From Paraburkholderia sp. PGU19 (GTDB taxonomy: Bacteria; Pseudomonadota; Gammaproteobacteria; Burkholderiales; Burkholderiaceae), in NCBI RefSeq assembly GCF_013426915.1, contig NZ_AP023181.1, positions 1,550,001-1,614,000 of the forward strand: 64,000 bases of DNA, given 5' to 3'. Below, piece by piece: positions 18,644 to 27,735 of the stretch. Each line of letters starts with the position of its first letter. Positions within the stretch are counted from its first letter, which is position 1. Made by a program: the position numbers and the translations under genes. The notes beneath the pieces are model-generated. The model was not told the DNA's origin. It made no database searches and saw only the letters and a program-made list of their open reading frames with translations.

Positions 18644-18787
18644 ATGCTTTCCGCTTTGGTAGAAACGGTAGGAGCGCTCGGCATTCTGGCGAGCGTCGCA
18701 GCAAAGCTCGCCGAACTGCGCAAGGAGTACCGGCGCTGCAAAAAAGTCAACGCCAATAAAAAAGCCCCTCCGAAGAGGGGTCGATGA
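18644..18787 (+). CDS. Small hydrophobic-helix protein (47 aa)
   Basis: ATG 18644 is preceded by a strong GAAAGGAG ribosome site. The product has one hydrophobic helix (MLSALVETVGALGILASVAAKLAEL) and a very basic tail (KEYRRCKKVNANKKAPPKRGR). The last eight codons overlap a terminator that works on the opposite strand. The layout resembles small membrane peptides, but no family is recognised. Confidence 0.5.
   Translation: MLSALVETVGALGILASVAAKLAELRKEYRRCKKVNANKKAPPKRGR
18758..18780 (-). terminator. Strong intrinsic terminator (minus strand) for phoX
   Basis: Minus strand CCCCTC-TTCG-GAGGGG-C-TTTTTT: 6-bp GC stem with a stable TTCG tetraloop and six Ts, about 97 bp beyond the phoX stop. Confidence 0.88.
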
Positions 18788-18876
18788 ATCGCCTGCGAAC
18801 CGTGCCTTCCGTCCAGCCCGAAGCATCATCAATTTCCCCGCGATGAGACCCGTGTGGATCGCCGCAAGCGTTGCCG

Positions 18877-20856
18877 TCAAGCCAGCTTGATCGAGGTCGG
18901 GTCGGCCGTCAGATAGCCGACCGCCGCGCCGAAGCGATCCTTGTAGTTCGCGCGCACGAGCGGATCGAGTGCGGTCTGCACTTTCGCGTGCACGCTGCTC
19001 CAGTCGCCCGCGTGCTGGAAATTGCTCATGATGTAGGTCCACCCGTTGATTTCGTCGACGGCATGCAGGCCCGTCGACTCGGCGCCCGCCGAGCACGACA
19101 GGATGCGCGACAGCGTCTTCGTGTCGACGTGGTACGCCCACAGGAAGTTGTTGACGTGCATGCCGCTGTCTTCGCCGATAAAGAGCGTGCGCAGCTTCTC
19201 CGAAAACTTCAGGTTGTCGGGATTCGCGATCTTGTCCGGGTTCGCGGAATTGCCGAGGCCGTCCGCCGCTGCCAGGTCTTCGCCGACGAGCGCGGCGGGC
19301 GCGCTCATGTCGACCGGCACCCATTCGCTGTTGATCGCCGCGCCGCCCAGGTCGCTCTGTCCGCCCTTCATGTTCAGCGCGTAGACGGCGCCCGACGAGA
19401 TGCTCTTGTCGAGCGCGATGTCGGTCGAATGCGCGTTGCCGCGCACCATCGACGCCGTGATCTGCGACATCGCCGAGTACAGGATCTTGTCTTTCGCGTT
19501 GACCGTCGTGCCTTCGAGCTTCGTGAAGCCCATGCTCGCGCCGCGCAACGCGGCGTAGCGGTGCGTCTCCAGGAACGCGGCGGCCTTCTCCATGCCCGGT
19601 TTGACGCGAATCCAGTTGAACTTGCCGCCAAAGTGAATCTGCGTGTACGTCGGATCGCTGGGCGGCGTGGCCTCGTTGGTGACGATGTCCATGATGTCGG
19701 CGTTCGTCAGCGTGTTGGCGAGCGCTTCGATTTCATCGCTGGTCGCGTGGCCGAGATTGAGCCACGTGAGCGTCGCAGCGCCCGCGCCCGCCGACGATGT
19801 TTGCGCCCACTTCGCCACATACAGCGTACCCGCTGACAGATCCGCCTCCTTGTCGGCGACGAACATGAAGAGGCCGCCGTTGGTCGCGTCGTCGCCCATC
19901 AGTACGGTGCGCTTGTCGGGCATCACCTGAATCAGCTCGTGCGAGATGCGGCCGAGGCAGTAGTGCTTCTTGACCGTGCCCGTGCCGTCGGGATTCACGG
20001 TGACTTCGGGCAGATGCCCGTAGTGATAGGGGCGTGCCGTCGTCGTATTGCCGTACAGGTTCTGGCTATACGCCTGGAACTGCGTGTTCGTTGCGATCGT
20101 CGCGGCGTCCGGCTCGTACTCTTCGCTCGACAGATGCGTATTCCACGGCGACAGGCTCGCGCCGCACGTGATCCACAAACCATGCGCGCCCGACGTATCG
20201 ACATTCGAATAGCTCACGAGCGTGAGCTTGCCCGTCGCCGGGTCCTGATCGAGTGTCAGCACGGCGATGGGCGACGGCAGCTTGCCGTACATGTCGCCAG
20301 CGGCCGTTTGCGTCTGGTCGCGCGTCGTGTATTCGAACTGCACGACGGCGAACACGGGGTTGCCCTTGACGCCCTTCACCGTCGGCTTGTCGAGGCGAAT
20401 CAGCGAGGTGCCATCCGGACAATCGGAGAAGAACTGGCGTTCCTTGCCGGGCACTGAACGGTCGATGATCGGCTGATTGTTGATGTCGAAATACCCGCCC
20501 GCGACGATCGTCCCGCCCGTCGTGTTGGGCACCGTGTCGCCCGTGATGAAGAACGGCTGATACGCGAGCTTGTAGCTGCGGCGGCTGCCGTCGGCGAACT
20601 GCGCCGTCATCGTCGAGGCGACCGTGGTCGTCGCCATCGCGGCGGGATCGGCCAGCGACGGCGCGGCCATGCCCGCGAACGACGCCGCCGTGAAGGCGGA
20701 CGTCGACGGGGAAGGCGTAGTGCTTGCCGCGTGGTCGTTGCCGCTGCCGCATGCTGCGAGCAGCGAGGCGGCGGCCGCGCTGCCGAGCGGCAGCATCGGT
20801 GCGCCGGCGAGGATCTTGAGCGCCTTGCGGCGTGAGTAGTCGAGTGGCTGCGCCAT
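18877..20856 (-). CDS. phoX: PhoX family alkaline phosphatase (Tat-exported)
   Basis: 659 residues of the PhoX/DUF839 family, calcium- and iron-dependent phosphatases that release phosphate from organic esters outside the cytoplasm. A twin-arginine signal (SRRKALKIL) is followed by LLAACGSG, a possible lipobox cysteine, so the mature enzyme may be membrane-anchored. Family blocks seen: GAHGLWITCGASLSPWNTHLSSEEYEPD and GRISHELIQVMPDKRTVLMGDDATNGGLF. It is monocistronic, with a strong terminator at 18758-18780. Likely induced by phosphate starvation, although I saw no clear Pho box. Confidence 0.93.
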   Translation of the reverse strand: MAQPLDYSRRKALKILAGAPMLPLGSAAAASLLAACGSGNDHAASTTPSPSTSAFTAASFAGMAAPSLADPAAMATTTVASTMTAQFADGSRRSYKLAYQPFFITGDTVPNTTGGTIVAGGYFDINNQPIIDRSVPGKERQFFSDCPDGTSLIRLDKPTVKGVKGNPVFAVVQFEYTTRDQTQTAAGDMYGKLPSPIAVLTLDQDPATGKLTLVSYSNVDTSGAHGLWITCGASLSPWNTHLSSEEYEPDAATIATNTQFQAYSQNLYGNTTTARPYHYGHLPEVTVNPDGTGTVKKHYCLGRISHELIQVMPDKRTVLMGDDATNGGLFMFVADKEADLSAGTLYVAKWAQTSSAGAGAATLTWLNLGHATSDEIEALANTLTNADIMDIVTNEATPPSDPTYTQIHFGGKFNWIRVKPGMEKAAAFLETHRYAALRGASMGFTKLEGTTVNAKDKILYSAMSQITASMVRGNAHSTDIALDKSISSGAVYALNMKGGQSDLGGAAINSEWVPVDMSAPAALVGEDLAAADGLGNSANPDKIANPDNLKFSEKLRTLFIGEDSGMHVNNFLWAYHVDTKTLSRILSCSAGAESTGLHAVDEINGWTYIMSNFQHAGDWSSVHAKVQTALDPLVRANYKDRFGAAVGYLTADPTSIKLA

Positions 20857-21012
20857 GTTGCTGTGATCCGTTGGTGGGGATGGGTGGTTGGCTCAACAAT
20901 CAGCCCACGCCGCGGATCAGTCGTCCATGGCGCGCCTTGATGACGCGCTAATTTAATGAATGATTATGAAATATCTTTGACAGGCGTTTGTAATGTTTGA
21001 AATCAGTTGATC

Positions 21013-21714
21013 TCAGACTCGTCCCGCAACGGGAATCAACGCGCCCGTCACGCACTGAGCTTCCTTCGACAGCAAAAACGCGATCACGCCACCAATCTGC
21101 TCCGGCGTCACCCAGCGCGTGAAATCGGCATCGGGCATGTCGGCGCGATTCTGCGGCGTGTCGATGATGCTCGGCAAAATCGCGTTGACGGTTGCGCCCT
21201 TGTCCTTCAGTTCTTCGGCCAGCGCTTCCGTCAGACGCATCACGCCCGCCTTCGACGCAGCGTATGCGCCCATCCCCATGCCCGCCTTCAACCCCGCCAT
21301 CGCGCCGATGTTGACGATCCGCCCGCCCGTGGCCTTCGTCAGATGATGAAGCGACGCTTTCGTGGCATTGACCGTCGTCTTCACGTTCACGTCGAACATG
21401 CGTTCCCATGTGTCCGCGCTGCCGTCCGCTACCGTCTCCCAGCTAAAGCCGCCCGCGACGTTCACGAGCGCATTCAGCCCGCCGAGCTGGCTCGCGATCG
21501 AATCGACCGCGCGTTGCGCCGCGTCCCGTTCCGCGAGATCGACGCCGCTCGCGACGTACGCCTGCGCCAGCGACGCGGGCAGACTCGCCGGCGCCTTCCC
21601 TCTGCCGATCAACGCGACCTTCGCGCCGCGCTCCGCCAGCACTTGCGCCGTCACGAGACCGAGATTGCCGAAGGCGCCCGTAATGGCGACGATGGTTCCA
21701 TCCAGACTGTTCAT
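21013..21714 (-). CDS. SDR family NAD(P)-dependent oxidoreductase
   Basis: 233 residues with a complete classical SDR core: ITGAFGNLG for the cofactor, LVNVAGG, and YAASK as the catalytic Tyr/Lys pair (residues near 152-156) after the Ser of NIGAMAG (usual Ser replaced by Ala/Gly context). The C-terminal VTGALIPVAGR matches the family end. The substrate is unknown. It stands alone, about 157 bp upstream of phoX on the same strand. Confidence 0.9.
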   Translation of the reverse strand: MNSLDGTIVAITGAFGNLGLVTAQVLAERGAKVALIGRGKAPASLPASLAQAYVASGVDLAERDAAQRAVDSIASQLGGLNALVNVAGGFSWETVADGSADTWERMFDVNVKTTVNATKASLHHLTKATGGRIVNIGAMAGLKAGMGMGAYAASKAGVMRLTEALAEELKDKGATVNAILPSIIDTPQNRADMPDADFTRWVTPEQIGGVIAFLLSKEAQCVTGALIPVAGRV

Positions 21715-22173
21715 GAATTACGCGCTCCCAACGCAGATCGATGCCCGACGAACGAACGCCCTGTCACGCGTGGATTCGCGGCACAGGGCGCACTCGAAGA
21801 CAGTGTTGTCGCAAGGGTCGCTCGCGTCAATCGACGGAATCGCGAGGTACTCGCCGCCGATACCGACAGGACGCCCGGCAAAGCACGCCGGACGCGCGGC
21901 AAAGTCCACGCGACGCGCACGACAAAAACGGACGATCGGACAAAGCGGCGCGACGCAAGGGCAAAGGTCTTTGAGGCACCTTGCCTCATAGTGATTCCAG
22001 AGACGGCATCGAGCACCATGCATCATCTGTTGCAGGAAGCGCGTTCAACGACGTCAGGCAGCAAGGTCTTGTGAAGTCAGGTGTCCAGCCTTTTCCATCG
22101 CCGTGGCAAGACGCGACGCGTCCGCCATCGGCCACGAGAATCCGCGACCCTTTTCGTTACAGGAGGCCTTGTC
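21715..22173. other. Intergenic region without recognised gene
   Basis: About 460 bp between divergent genes. It holds Arg-rich open frames on several strands without ribosome sites, and a strong AGGAGG at its right end that serves the gene at 22174. Promoters for both neighbours should lie here but none stands out. Confidence 0.5.
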
Positions 22174-22674
22174 ATGCGTCACCGGCCGGACTTGCAGCGA
22201 CGCTGCATCAGCGACATTTCACAGGCTCAATTGCTCGCGCTATTGCACAGCGATGTGCTGACGCGCGAGAGCCTCGCGCTCTTGCCGCCCGTGCTGCTGA
22301 TTACATGGCTGCAGGTTCATACCCATGTCGGCTGGGATGCGTGCTTCGCGATCGTGCGGCAGTTGAACAACGACCACGGCAGACATATGCGCGAACTCAG
22401 CACCGCGCTGTCGCTGTTGAGATCGCTGCGCGGCACGCGGATACTCGATCCGCTCGCATGGCATGCCGCAGTGCGTCGCATCGTGCACGCGATGGCAAGC
22501 GAGCTTCGGGTTCTCCAGTCGATGCCCAGGCGAGCCGCCTTCGTCCGCGTTGCACGCGTCGGCTTGCCCAGGCGCAATCGCGTGACACGCACGCTACGGC
22601 GCAGCGATCAGTTGCTGGAGTTGTCGCGTTACTGGCTCGGCGCCAGAGCCTCGGTACCGTTCACATGGCTATGA
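22174..22674 (+). CDS. Hypothetical protein overlapping the AraC gene tail
   Basis: 166 residues, helical, Arg/Leu-rich (ISDISQAQLLALLHSDVLTRESLALLPPVLLITWL). ATG 22174 has a perfect AGGAGG seven bases upstream, the main support for the gene. Its 3' end overlaps the convergent AraC gene by 46 bp. No family recognised. Confidence 0.5.
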   Translation: MRHRPDLQRRCISDISQAQLLALLHSDVLTRESLALLPPVLLITWLQVHTHVGWDACFAIVRQLNNDHGRHMRELSTALSLLRSLRGTRILDPLAWHAAVRRIVHAMASELRVLQSMPRRAAFVRVARVGLPRRNRVTRTLRRSDQLLELSRYWLGARASVPFTWL

Positions 22675-23636
22675 CGCTTTCGCCACGTAGCGGGCGGCTG
22701 GCCGAACTCGCGCCGGAACGCGCGATGGAACGCCGATTCCGATTCGTAACCGACTTCCTCGGCGATCGCCGCAATCGCCTTGCTGCTGTACGACAGTTCC
22801 TGCGCCGCGACGATCAGACGCCAGCGCGCGAGGTATTGCATCGGCGGTTGGCCTAGCAGTTCGCTGAATCGCGCAGCAAATGCGGAGCGCGACAGGCCGA
22901 CTTTTCGCGCGAGTTCGTCGACGGTCCAGCTGTAGGCAGGTTGCGCATGGAGAATCGACAGCGCGCGGCCGACGAACCGGTCCTTCACGCCCGCGAGCCA
23001 GTTCTTGCGGTCTGCCGGCAAGTCGTCGATGCAGCGCCGCACGGCCCACACGAACAGCAATTCGGACAAACGTGAGAGCACGATGGCACTGCCAGCGCGC
23101 CGTTGCGCCGCCTCGGTCGCGGCATAGCGCAGCGAGGCTTCGATCCATGCCGAATGCGGATCGTTGCGTACATCGACCTTGAAGAGGCGCGGCAGCGAGC
23201 CGAGCACCGGATTGGTCAGCGCGTCGTCGCACGCGAGAAAGCCGCATAGCACGCTGGTCCGCGCGCCGCCTCCGCCGTACGAGAGATTCAATACTTCGCC
23301 AGGCATCGCGGCCAGTTGCGATTCGATGAGCGGTCCGGCGGGCACGGGTGTGAGATCGACCGCGCTTCCCAGGATGTGCGCCTCGCCTTGCGGCACCACG
23401 AGCAATTCGCCGGCGCCAACGCAAATGGCGGGCTCGCTACAGTCGGGCAGTCGCACCCAGCACGTGCCTTCCGTGATCAGATGATAGGAAACGACACGGT
23501 TCGACTTCGGCAAGTACGCGGTGCACAACGACTGATCGGTGTGACCGATCACGCACCACGGCGCCGTCAATTCGGCGTGAAGATAAACCGCGCCGCCCAG
23601 GCGCACGACGCGCAGCACGTCGGAGACCGCATCCAT
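22629..23636 (-). CDS. AraC family transcriptional regulator with cupin sensor
   Basis: 335 residues. Residues 1-190 form a cupin-type domain (RVVRLGGAVYLHAELTAPWCV, GAGELLVVPQGEAHILG). The last ~100 residues are the two-HTH AraC domain (WTVDELARKVGLSRSAFAARFSELLGQPPMQYLARWRL... ESAFHRAFRREFGQPPATWR). This architecture (cupin_6-HTH_18) often controls neighbouring oxidoreductase genes, though none is adjacent here. The ligand is unknown. Confidence 0.92.
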   Translation of the reverse strand: MDAVSDVLRVVRLGGAVYLHAELTAPWCVIGHTDQSLCTAYLPKSNRVVSYHLITEGTCWVRLPDCSEPAICVGAGELLVVPQGEAHILGSAVDLTPVPAGPLIESQLAAMPGEVLNLSYGGGGARTSVLCGFLACDDALTNPVLGSLPRLFKVDVRNDPHSAWIEASLRYAATEAAQRRAGSAIVLSRLSELLFVWAVRRCIDDLPADRKNWLAGVKDRFVGRALSILHAQPAYSWTVDELARKVGLSRSAFAARFSELLGQPPMQYLARWRLIVAAQELSYSSKAIAAIAEEVGYESESAFHRAFRREFGQPPATWRKRHSHVNGTEALAPSQ

Positions 23637-23835
23637 GAAGCACCGTCCTTCATTTTCGGCATGTTGCTAAAAGACGGCACATGTGCCGTCTTTTGCAAGT
23701 TCTTCGAAAGGATACTCCGTTCGCTGCGTACAGGTGCTCAACATGCATTGCATGGCCCTAAGCGTCACATAAGCTTCACCCGGTACGATCGGCCGACCGT
23801 TTCCTACCAGGGTTTCATCCCGACACGATCACTGC

Positions 23836-24438
23836 ATGAACACACTCGAAGCGTTCAATCAGGCGCTCTTTCTCACGATCAACGCGACCACGTCGACGCC
23901 ACACTGGCAAATCGACGTCGCATTATTCATCGCCGACTACGTGATCTATTGCATTCCGCTGGTGCTCGTCGCGCTTTGGCTCCCGGGCATCCGGAACAAT
24001 CGCGCGACGGCGTTGCGCGCATGTTGCGTTGTGCTGCTTGCGCTCGGGTTCAATCAGATCATCGGTCTTGCGTGGATGCATCCACGGCCGTTCATGATCG
24101 GGCTCGGTCATACGTTCATCGAACATGCGCCGGATTCGTCGTTTCCAAGCGATCACGGCACGGTATTCGCCAGCGTCGCACTGACCTTGCTGTTGGCGCG
24201 CAAGCGTTGGTACGGTGAGCTAACGCTCGTTGCAGGCCTGGCCGTCGCGTGGGCGCGCGTGTTCGTCGGCGTGCACTATCCACTGGATATGGCAGGCGCC
24301 GTTGCGATTGCGTGCGTGGCGTATGTGATCGTCACGCCGCTTTGGTCGCTGGCGGGTGAGGCGGTGACGGACAGGTTGATCGCGTTATATCGGAAGGTGC
24401 TGGCGTGGCCGATTACGCGCGGGTGGCTTGTTCAATAA
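23836..24438 (+). CDS. PAP2 family phosphatase (undecaprenyl-diphosphatase-like)
   Basis: 200 residues, five or six membrane helices. The three phosphatase motifs are present: WMHPRP (motif 1 end), PSDHG (motif 2) and ARVFVGVHYPLDM (motif 3, His/Asp). The size and motif spacing fit BcrC-type enzymes that recycle undecaprenyl pyrophosphate for cell-wall synthesis, with possible bacitracin tolerance. ATG 23836; a bidirectional terminator follows at 24482-24531. Confidence 0.9.
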   Translation: MNTLEAFNQALFLTINATTSTPHWQIDVALFIADYVIYCIPLVLVALWLPGIRNNRATALRACCVVLLALGFNQIIGLAWMHPRPFMIGLGHTFIEHAPDSSFPSDHGTVFASVALTLLLARKRWYGELTLVAGLAVAWARVFVGVHYPLDMAGAVAIACVAYVIVTPLWSLAGEAVTDRLIALYRKVLAWPITRGWLVQ

Positions 24439-24481
24439 AGCTGGTGGCCGCTGCTCGTCAGCGATGTCGAAACGCTCGCCC

Positions 24482-24531
24482 AAAAAGCAAACCGCGACAG
24501 GCGTTCCGTCATATGACGGCGCGTGTCGCGG
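24482..24531 (-). terminator. Terminator between convergent genes
   Basis: Arms CCGCGACA (24492-24499) and TGTCGCGG (24524-24531) enclose a second perfect palindrome, CCGTCATATGACGG (24506-24519). On the minus strand the stem is followed by TTTGCTTTTTG, ending transcription of the DUF4148 gene; it may also act on the PAP2 transcript. Confidence 0.7.
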
Positions 24532-24580
24532 TGGACTCGGTCAGGCTGTTGCGCTGGCTATCAGACCAGCGCTTTGTGGA

Positions 24581-24901
24581 TCAGTGGTGTTCGAACACAG
24601 GTACTGAGTAAGAGCTCGGTGAGAACGAAGCGCGTTGACCACCTTGCGACGAACCATCTGCAACGCCGCCGACACCGCTGTTTTGAACGCCGTTGGCAGC
24701 ATCAACGTTTGCTTCTGCGGCCTGAATGTTGGCCGGGTATTGCGTGTCGCTGCTATTCGACGGGACATAACCCGTTTTTTCCAGTTGCACCAGCTCGGCG
24801 CGGACTTGGGCACGGGTCACCGGCTGGCTGGACTGAGCGAATGACACGACCGGAACAGCGAGGACAGCAGCAACTGCAAGAGCCTTGATGAGCGATTTCA
24901 T
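24581..24901 (-). CDS. DUF4148 domain-containing exported protein
   Basis: 106 residues. The signal peptide (MKSLIKALAVAAVLAVPVVSFAQ) and the VTRAQVRAELVQLEKTGYVPS core define DUF4148, a small periplasmic family abundant in Burkholderia, function unknown. ATG 24901 has GGAGGTAAT upstream. A paralogue lies at 58619-58945. Confidence 0.9.
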   Translation of the reverse strand: MKSLIKALAVAAVLAVPVVSFAQSSQPVTRAQVRAELVQLEKTGYVPSNSSDTQYPANIQAAEANVDAANGVQNSGVGGVADGSSQGGQRASFSPSSYSVPVFEHH

Positions 24902-25087
24902 GATCATTACCTCCAGATTTGTTTTCGGATGCTTCGAACTGTTTTGTTCGTTGCGTTGAAAACAGTGTAGGAGTGTCGGCTCTGCGGATAAACATCCGAT
25001 CAACCAACTCACAGTTTCAGGAAACGTTATAAACCGCCCGAAACTGGTGCGCGATGCATTCCGGATCATGTGTAATGGCCGCCCGCG

Positions 25088-25816
25088 TCAATCGGCCGCT
25101 CTGTGCAGCAGTTCGAGTTCGAAGTGGACGCCGTGCAATTCGATCCAGCGTCGCGCCCACGTCAGCGCGCATTGCATTGCCTCGTCCGGCATGTCGTACT
25201 TTGGGCCTATCAGGCCGGAGCGCGCGACGCGCCTGCCGTCCCGCGTGATCTCCGCCCAGCCGCGATACATCGCGCCCGGCACGGGATCGGCCGCGACGTA
25301 CACGACATAGCCAAGCTCGTCGATCACGCGCGCGCCCTTCGCAGCGAGTCCCATCCAGAATGCGCGGCTCGGGTTGTCGCGGCGCAGTTCGTGCGCGGGT
25401 TCCTGCTGTGCCGGCGATGCCAGCCACGATGCCTGGCTTTTCCAGATCACGCGAGGTATGCCGCGCTCTTCCATCGGACCATCGTTGCGTTTCGGCATGG
25501 GCTTTTTGCTCACGCATGGCGTGTCGGGCACGTACGAAAAACTGCGTCCCACCTCGCGCAGGATGCGGATCATCTCGGCGATCTTGCCATCGAGCCGCCA
25601 CTCTTCGAAACGGCATCGGCAAGTCGGTTGCGACGGATAGTGCGCGGGCAGCTTCGACCACGATTGCCCTGTGGTCAACACCCATAGCACTGCATTGGCG
25701 ACCACGCGCGTCCTGGTGCGCGGACGCCCACGCCTGAGAATGCCCGCATGCGGTTGCGCGTTGAGTATCGGTGCGACCAGCGACCACTCTTCGTTGGAAA
25801 GCTCCTCGAAATGCAT
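25088..25816 (-). CDS. Transposase-derived DNA-binding domain fused to unknown C-terminal domain
   Basis: 242 residues. Residues 1-80 match the N-terminal domain of IS5/IS402-type transposases (LSNEEWSLVAPILNAQ, RRGRPRTRTRVVANAVLWVLTTGQSWSKLP, FEEWRLDGKIAEMI). The rest lacks the DDE catalytic core and instead carries a different domain (GLAAKGARVIDELGYVVYVAADPVPGAMYRGWAEITRDGRRVARSG). No terminal inverted repeats are seen around it. ATG 25816 follows GGGAGAAGGG. Most likely a domesticated transposase domain used as a regulator; the function is unproven. Confidence 0.75.
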   Translation of the reverse strand: MHFEELSNEEWSLVAPILNAQPHAGILRRGRPRTRTRVVANAVLWVLTTGQSWSKLPAHYPSQPTCRCRFEEWRLDGKIAEMIRILREVGRSFSYVPDTPCVSKKPMPKRNDGPMEERGIPRVIWKSQASWLASPAQQEPAHELRRDNPSRAFWMGLAAKGARVIDELGYVVYVAADPVPGAMYRGWAEITRDGRRVARSGLIGPKYDMPDEAMQCALTWARRWIELHGVHFELELLHRAAD

Positions 25817-26025
25817 TCCCTTCTCCCGACCTGTCTGCGCGTGCCATCCAGCCCAAGCGAAAGTCAGGTGTGCGCTATCGGCAAGCGGCACACGCACACA
25901 CACACGCGCTTTGACATTGACCCACGCCGCAATTTTTGATGCAGTCAGGATTGGGAACGGGCGCGACGTCAAGCCCGCTGAATCTCGCGTCAGGAAATCC
26001 CTAACGAAATCGAACGGGAGATGAG

Positions 26026-26370
26026 ATGAACCAGCAACCTACCGCGCCGCGTTTTTCATCCGTCGATGCGCAAGCGCTGCCGTGGACACCGTCGGCGTGT
26101 GCCAGCGGTGTTCAGATCAAGAATCTCGGCAAGGCCAACGGACGCGCGATGCAGCTCGTTCGCTTCGAAGCGGGGACGGTCTTCCCGATGCATCTGCATA
26201 CGGGACCGGAGTTCATCTACATGCTCGAAGGCGAGGCCATTCAGAACGGCCAGCGTCTGTTGCCGGGATGGGCAGGTATCGCGGAAGCGGGAACGGTCGA
26301 AGATCGCTTCAGAAGCGATACGGGTTGCGTGTTTCTGTTGATCTACGATCTCGCGCAGCGCTTTTGCTGA
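26026..26370 (+). CDS. Cupin domain protein (ChrR-like)
   Basis: 114 residues folding as one cupin barrel, with the metal motif PMHLHTGPEFIYMLEGE (His, His, Glu) intact. The sequence resembles the cupin half of ChrR anti-sigma factors, without the zinc-binding anti-sigma domain. ATG 26026 follows GGGAGATGAG. It could be a stand-alone enzyme or a sensor. Monocistronic. Confidence 0.8.
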   Translation: MNQQPTAPRFSSVDAQALPWTPSACASGVQIKNLGKANGRAMQLVRFEAGTVFPMHLHTGPEFIYMLEGEAIQNGQRLLPGWAGIAEAGTVEDRFRSDTGCVFLLIYDLAQRFC

Positions 26371-26488
26371 GCGCGCACATCGCATCGAAACACTCGCTAC
26401 AAATGCTTACAAAGCCGTTGCGGTAACAAGTGCACCGCGCCCGTTCGAGCGGCGTTATTGCAGGCACACACAACCCGTGGAGCCCACG

Positions 26489-27226
26489 ATGAGCGCCAAC
26501 GTCACGAACAGCATTGCGCAACGCAGCCGTATCCATCCTTTGATCGCAGGCGCGGCTGTGTCCGTGATACTCGCTAGCGTCACCGGCGTTGCAGCGATGA
26601 CGGGCATTCTGCCCGTGTCGCACGCGACGCCCCCGGCCAACGAGCAGATCGCGCCCGCCGTGGCGCAAGCGGCGAGCGCGCCGCTCGCCGCTGCCCAGCA
26701 AACGGGCGTGGTGCAGCCGACGAATGCCACGCCGCAGACGGTCGCGCAGCCCGTCGTGCAGCAAGCGGAAACCGAGGCTCCCAAGCCCGTTCATCACACG
26801 CGCAAACCGCGCGTTGCACCGGCTCCGCAATACGCGAATGGCGACTACTCGCAAGCGTCTGCGCAACCGGCAGGCACACGGCAGGTCGCCGCCGATCCCT
26901 ATGCGGGCGAAGTCGTTGCTATCAACGCCGTGCAATCACCCGAGCCGACGACGGGTCTCGGCGCCGTCGGCGGCGCCGTCGCGGGCGGGCTGATCGGCAA
27001 TCAGTTCGGCGGCGGGCGCGGGCGCATTCTCGCCACGGTGGTGGGCGCTGTCGGCGGTGGTGTCGCGGGTAACGGCATCGAGCACGCCGTGCGCAAGCAG
27101 ACGAGCTACCAGGTGCAGGTCCGCATGCAGGACGGCACCTATCGCAACTTCACTTACCCGACCCAGCCGCAGATGCAGGTTGGACAACGCGTGCATGTAT
27201 CGGGCGACTCGCTCACGGCTTCGTGA
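26489..27226 (+). CDS. Glycine-zipper 2TM outer-membrane protein
   Basis: 245 residues. A membrane/signal segment (HPLIAGAAVSVILASVTGVAAMTGILPV) is followed by a long Pro/Gln/Ala-rich linker and a C-terminal glycine-zipper domain (GAVGGAVAGGLIGNQFGGGRGRILATVVGAVGGGVAGNGIE) with the VQVRMQDGTYRNFTYP tail typical of SlyB-like envelope proteins. The start at ATG 26489 is preferred; a GTG at 26477 is possible. It probably stabilises the outer membrane. Confidence 0.85.
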   Translation: MSANVTNSIAQRSRIHPLIAGAAVSVILASVTGVAAMTGILPVSHATPPANEQIAPAVAQAASAPLAAAQQTGVVQPTNATPQTVAQPVVQQAETEAPKPVHHTRKPRVAPAPQYANGDYSQASAQPAGTRQVAADPYAGEVVAINAVQSPEPTTGLGAVGGAVAGGLIGNQFGGGRGRILATVVGAVGGGVAGNGIEHAVRKQTSYQVQVRMQDGTYRNFTYPTQPQMQVGQRVHVSGDSLTAS

Positions 27227-27354
27227 TCGCGCGGTTACCTGGCGTTACACACGCAACAGGGCGGAAGCAACATGAGAACGACTGCATTTCTACAATGCGC
27301 GTCACTCGACATCGAATGGCATCCATCTGCGGACGCCCTGAACGGAGCAATACG

Positions 27355-27639
27355 TTGAAACACCTGACACTCATCTGTGCGGCCGGACTCTTCAGCGCAT
27401 GCGCGTCCACAGCGGCACTCGCTCACGTCGATGTCGGCGTGACGTTTGGCGTGCCGGCGCCGATCTACGTGGAGCCGGCGCCTGCCGTCGTCTACGCACC
27501 GCCGCCGCCCGCCATCTACGCGCCAGCGCCCGTGTACTACGGCGACGGCTACGGATATGGCTATCGCGACGATCGCAGGTGGCACGATCACGGCCACCAT
27601 CACGGCTGGCATCATCATCACGACGATGACGACGATTAA
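27355..27639 (+). CDS. His/Tyr-rich exported protein
   Basis: 94 residues from a TTG at 27355 with a GGAG ribosome site. The signal peptide (KHLTLICAAGLFSACASTAALA) may include a lipobox. The mature part is Pro/Tyr-rich (IYVEPAPAVVYAPPPPAIYAPAPVYYGDGYGYGY) and ends in a His/Asp cluster (WHDHGHHHGWHHHHDDDDD), a likely metal-binding tail. Common as a small envelope protein in Burkholderiaceae; function unknown. Confidence 0.7.
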   Translation: MKHLTLICAAGLFSACASTAALAHVDVGVTFGVPAPIYVEPAPAVVYAPPPPAIYAPAPVYYGDGYGYGYRDDRRWHDHGHHHGWHHHHDDDDD

Positions 27640-27735
27640 GGCACGGTAACTCACTGCCAGATCAAATAAAGCATTGCCTTGCGACCAGGCGCCGTGGTAG
27701 AAGCACGGCCAGAGTTATGTCGACAGGAGCATGCG

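Noticed and set aside
25088-25816. Active insertion sequence
   Set aside because: No DDE core, no terminal inverted repeats and no target duplication visible.
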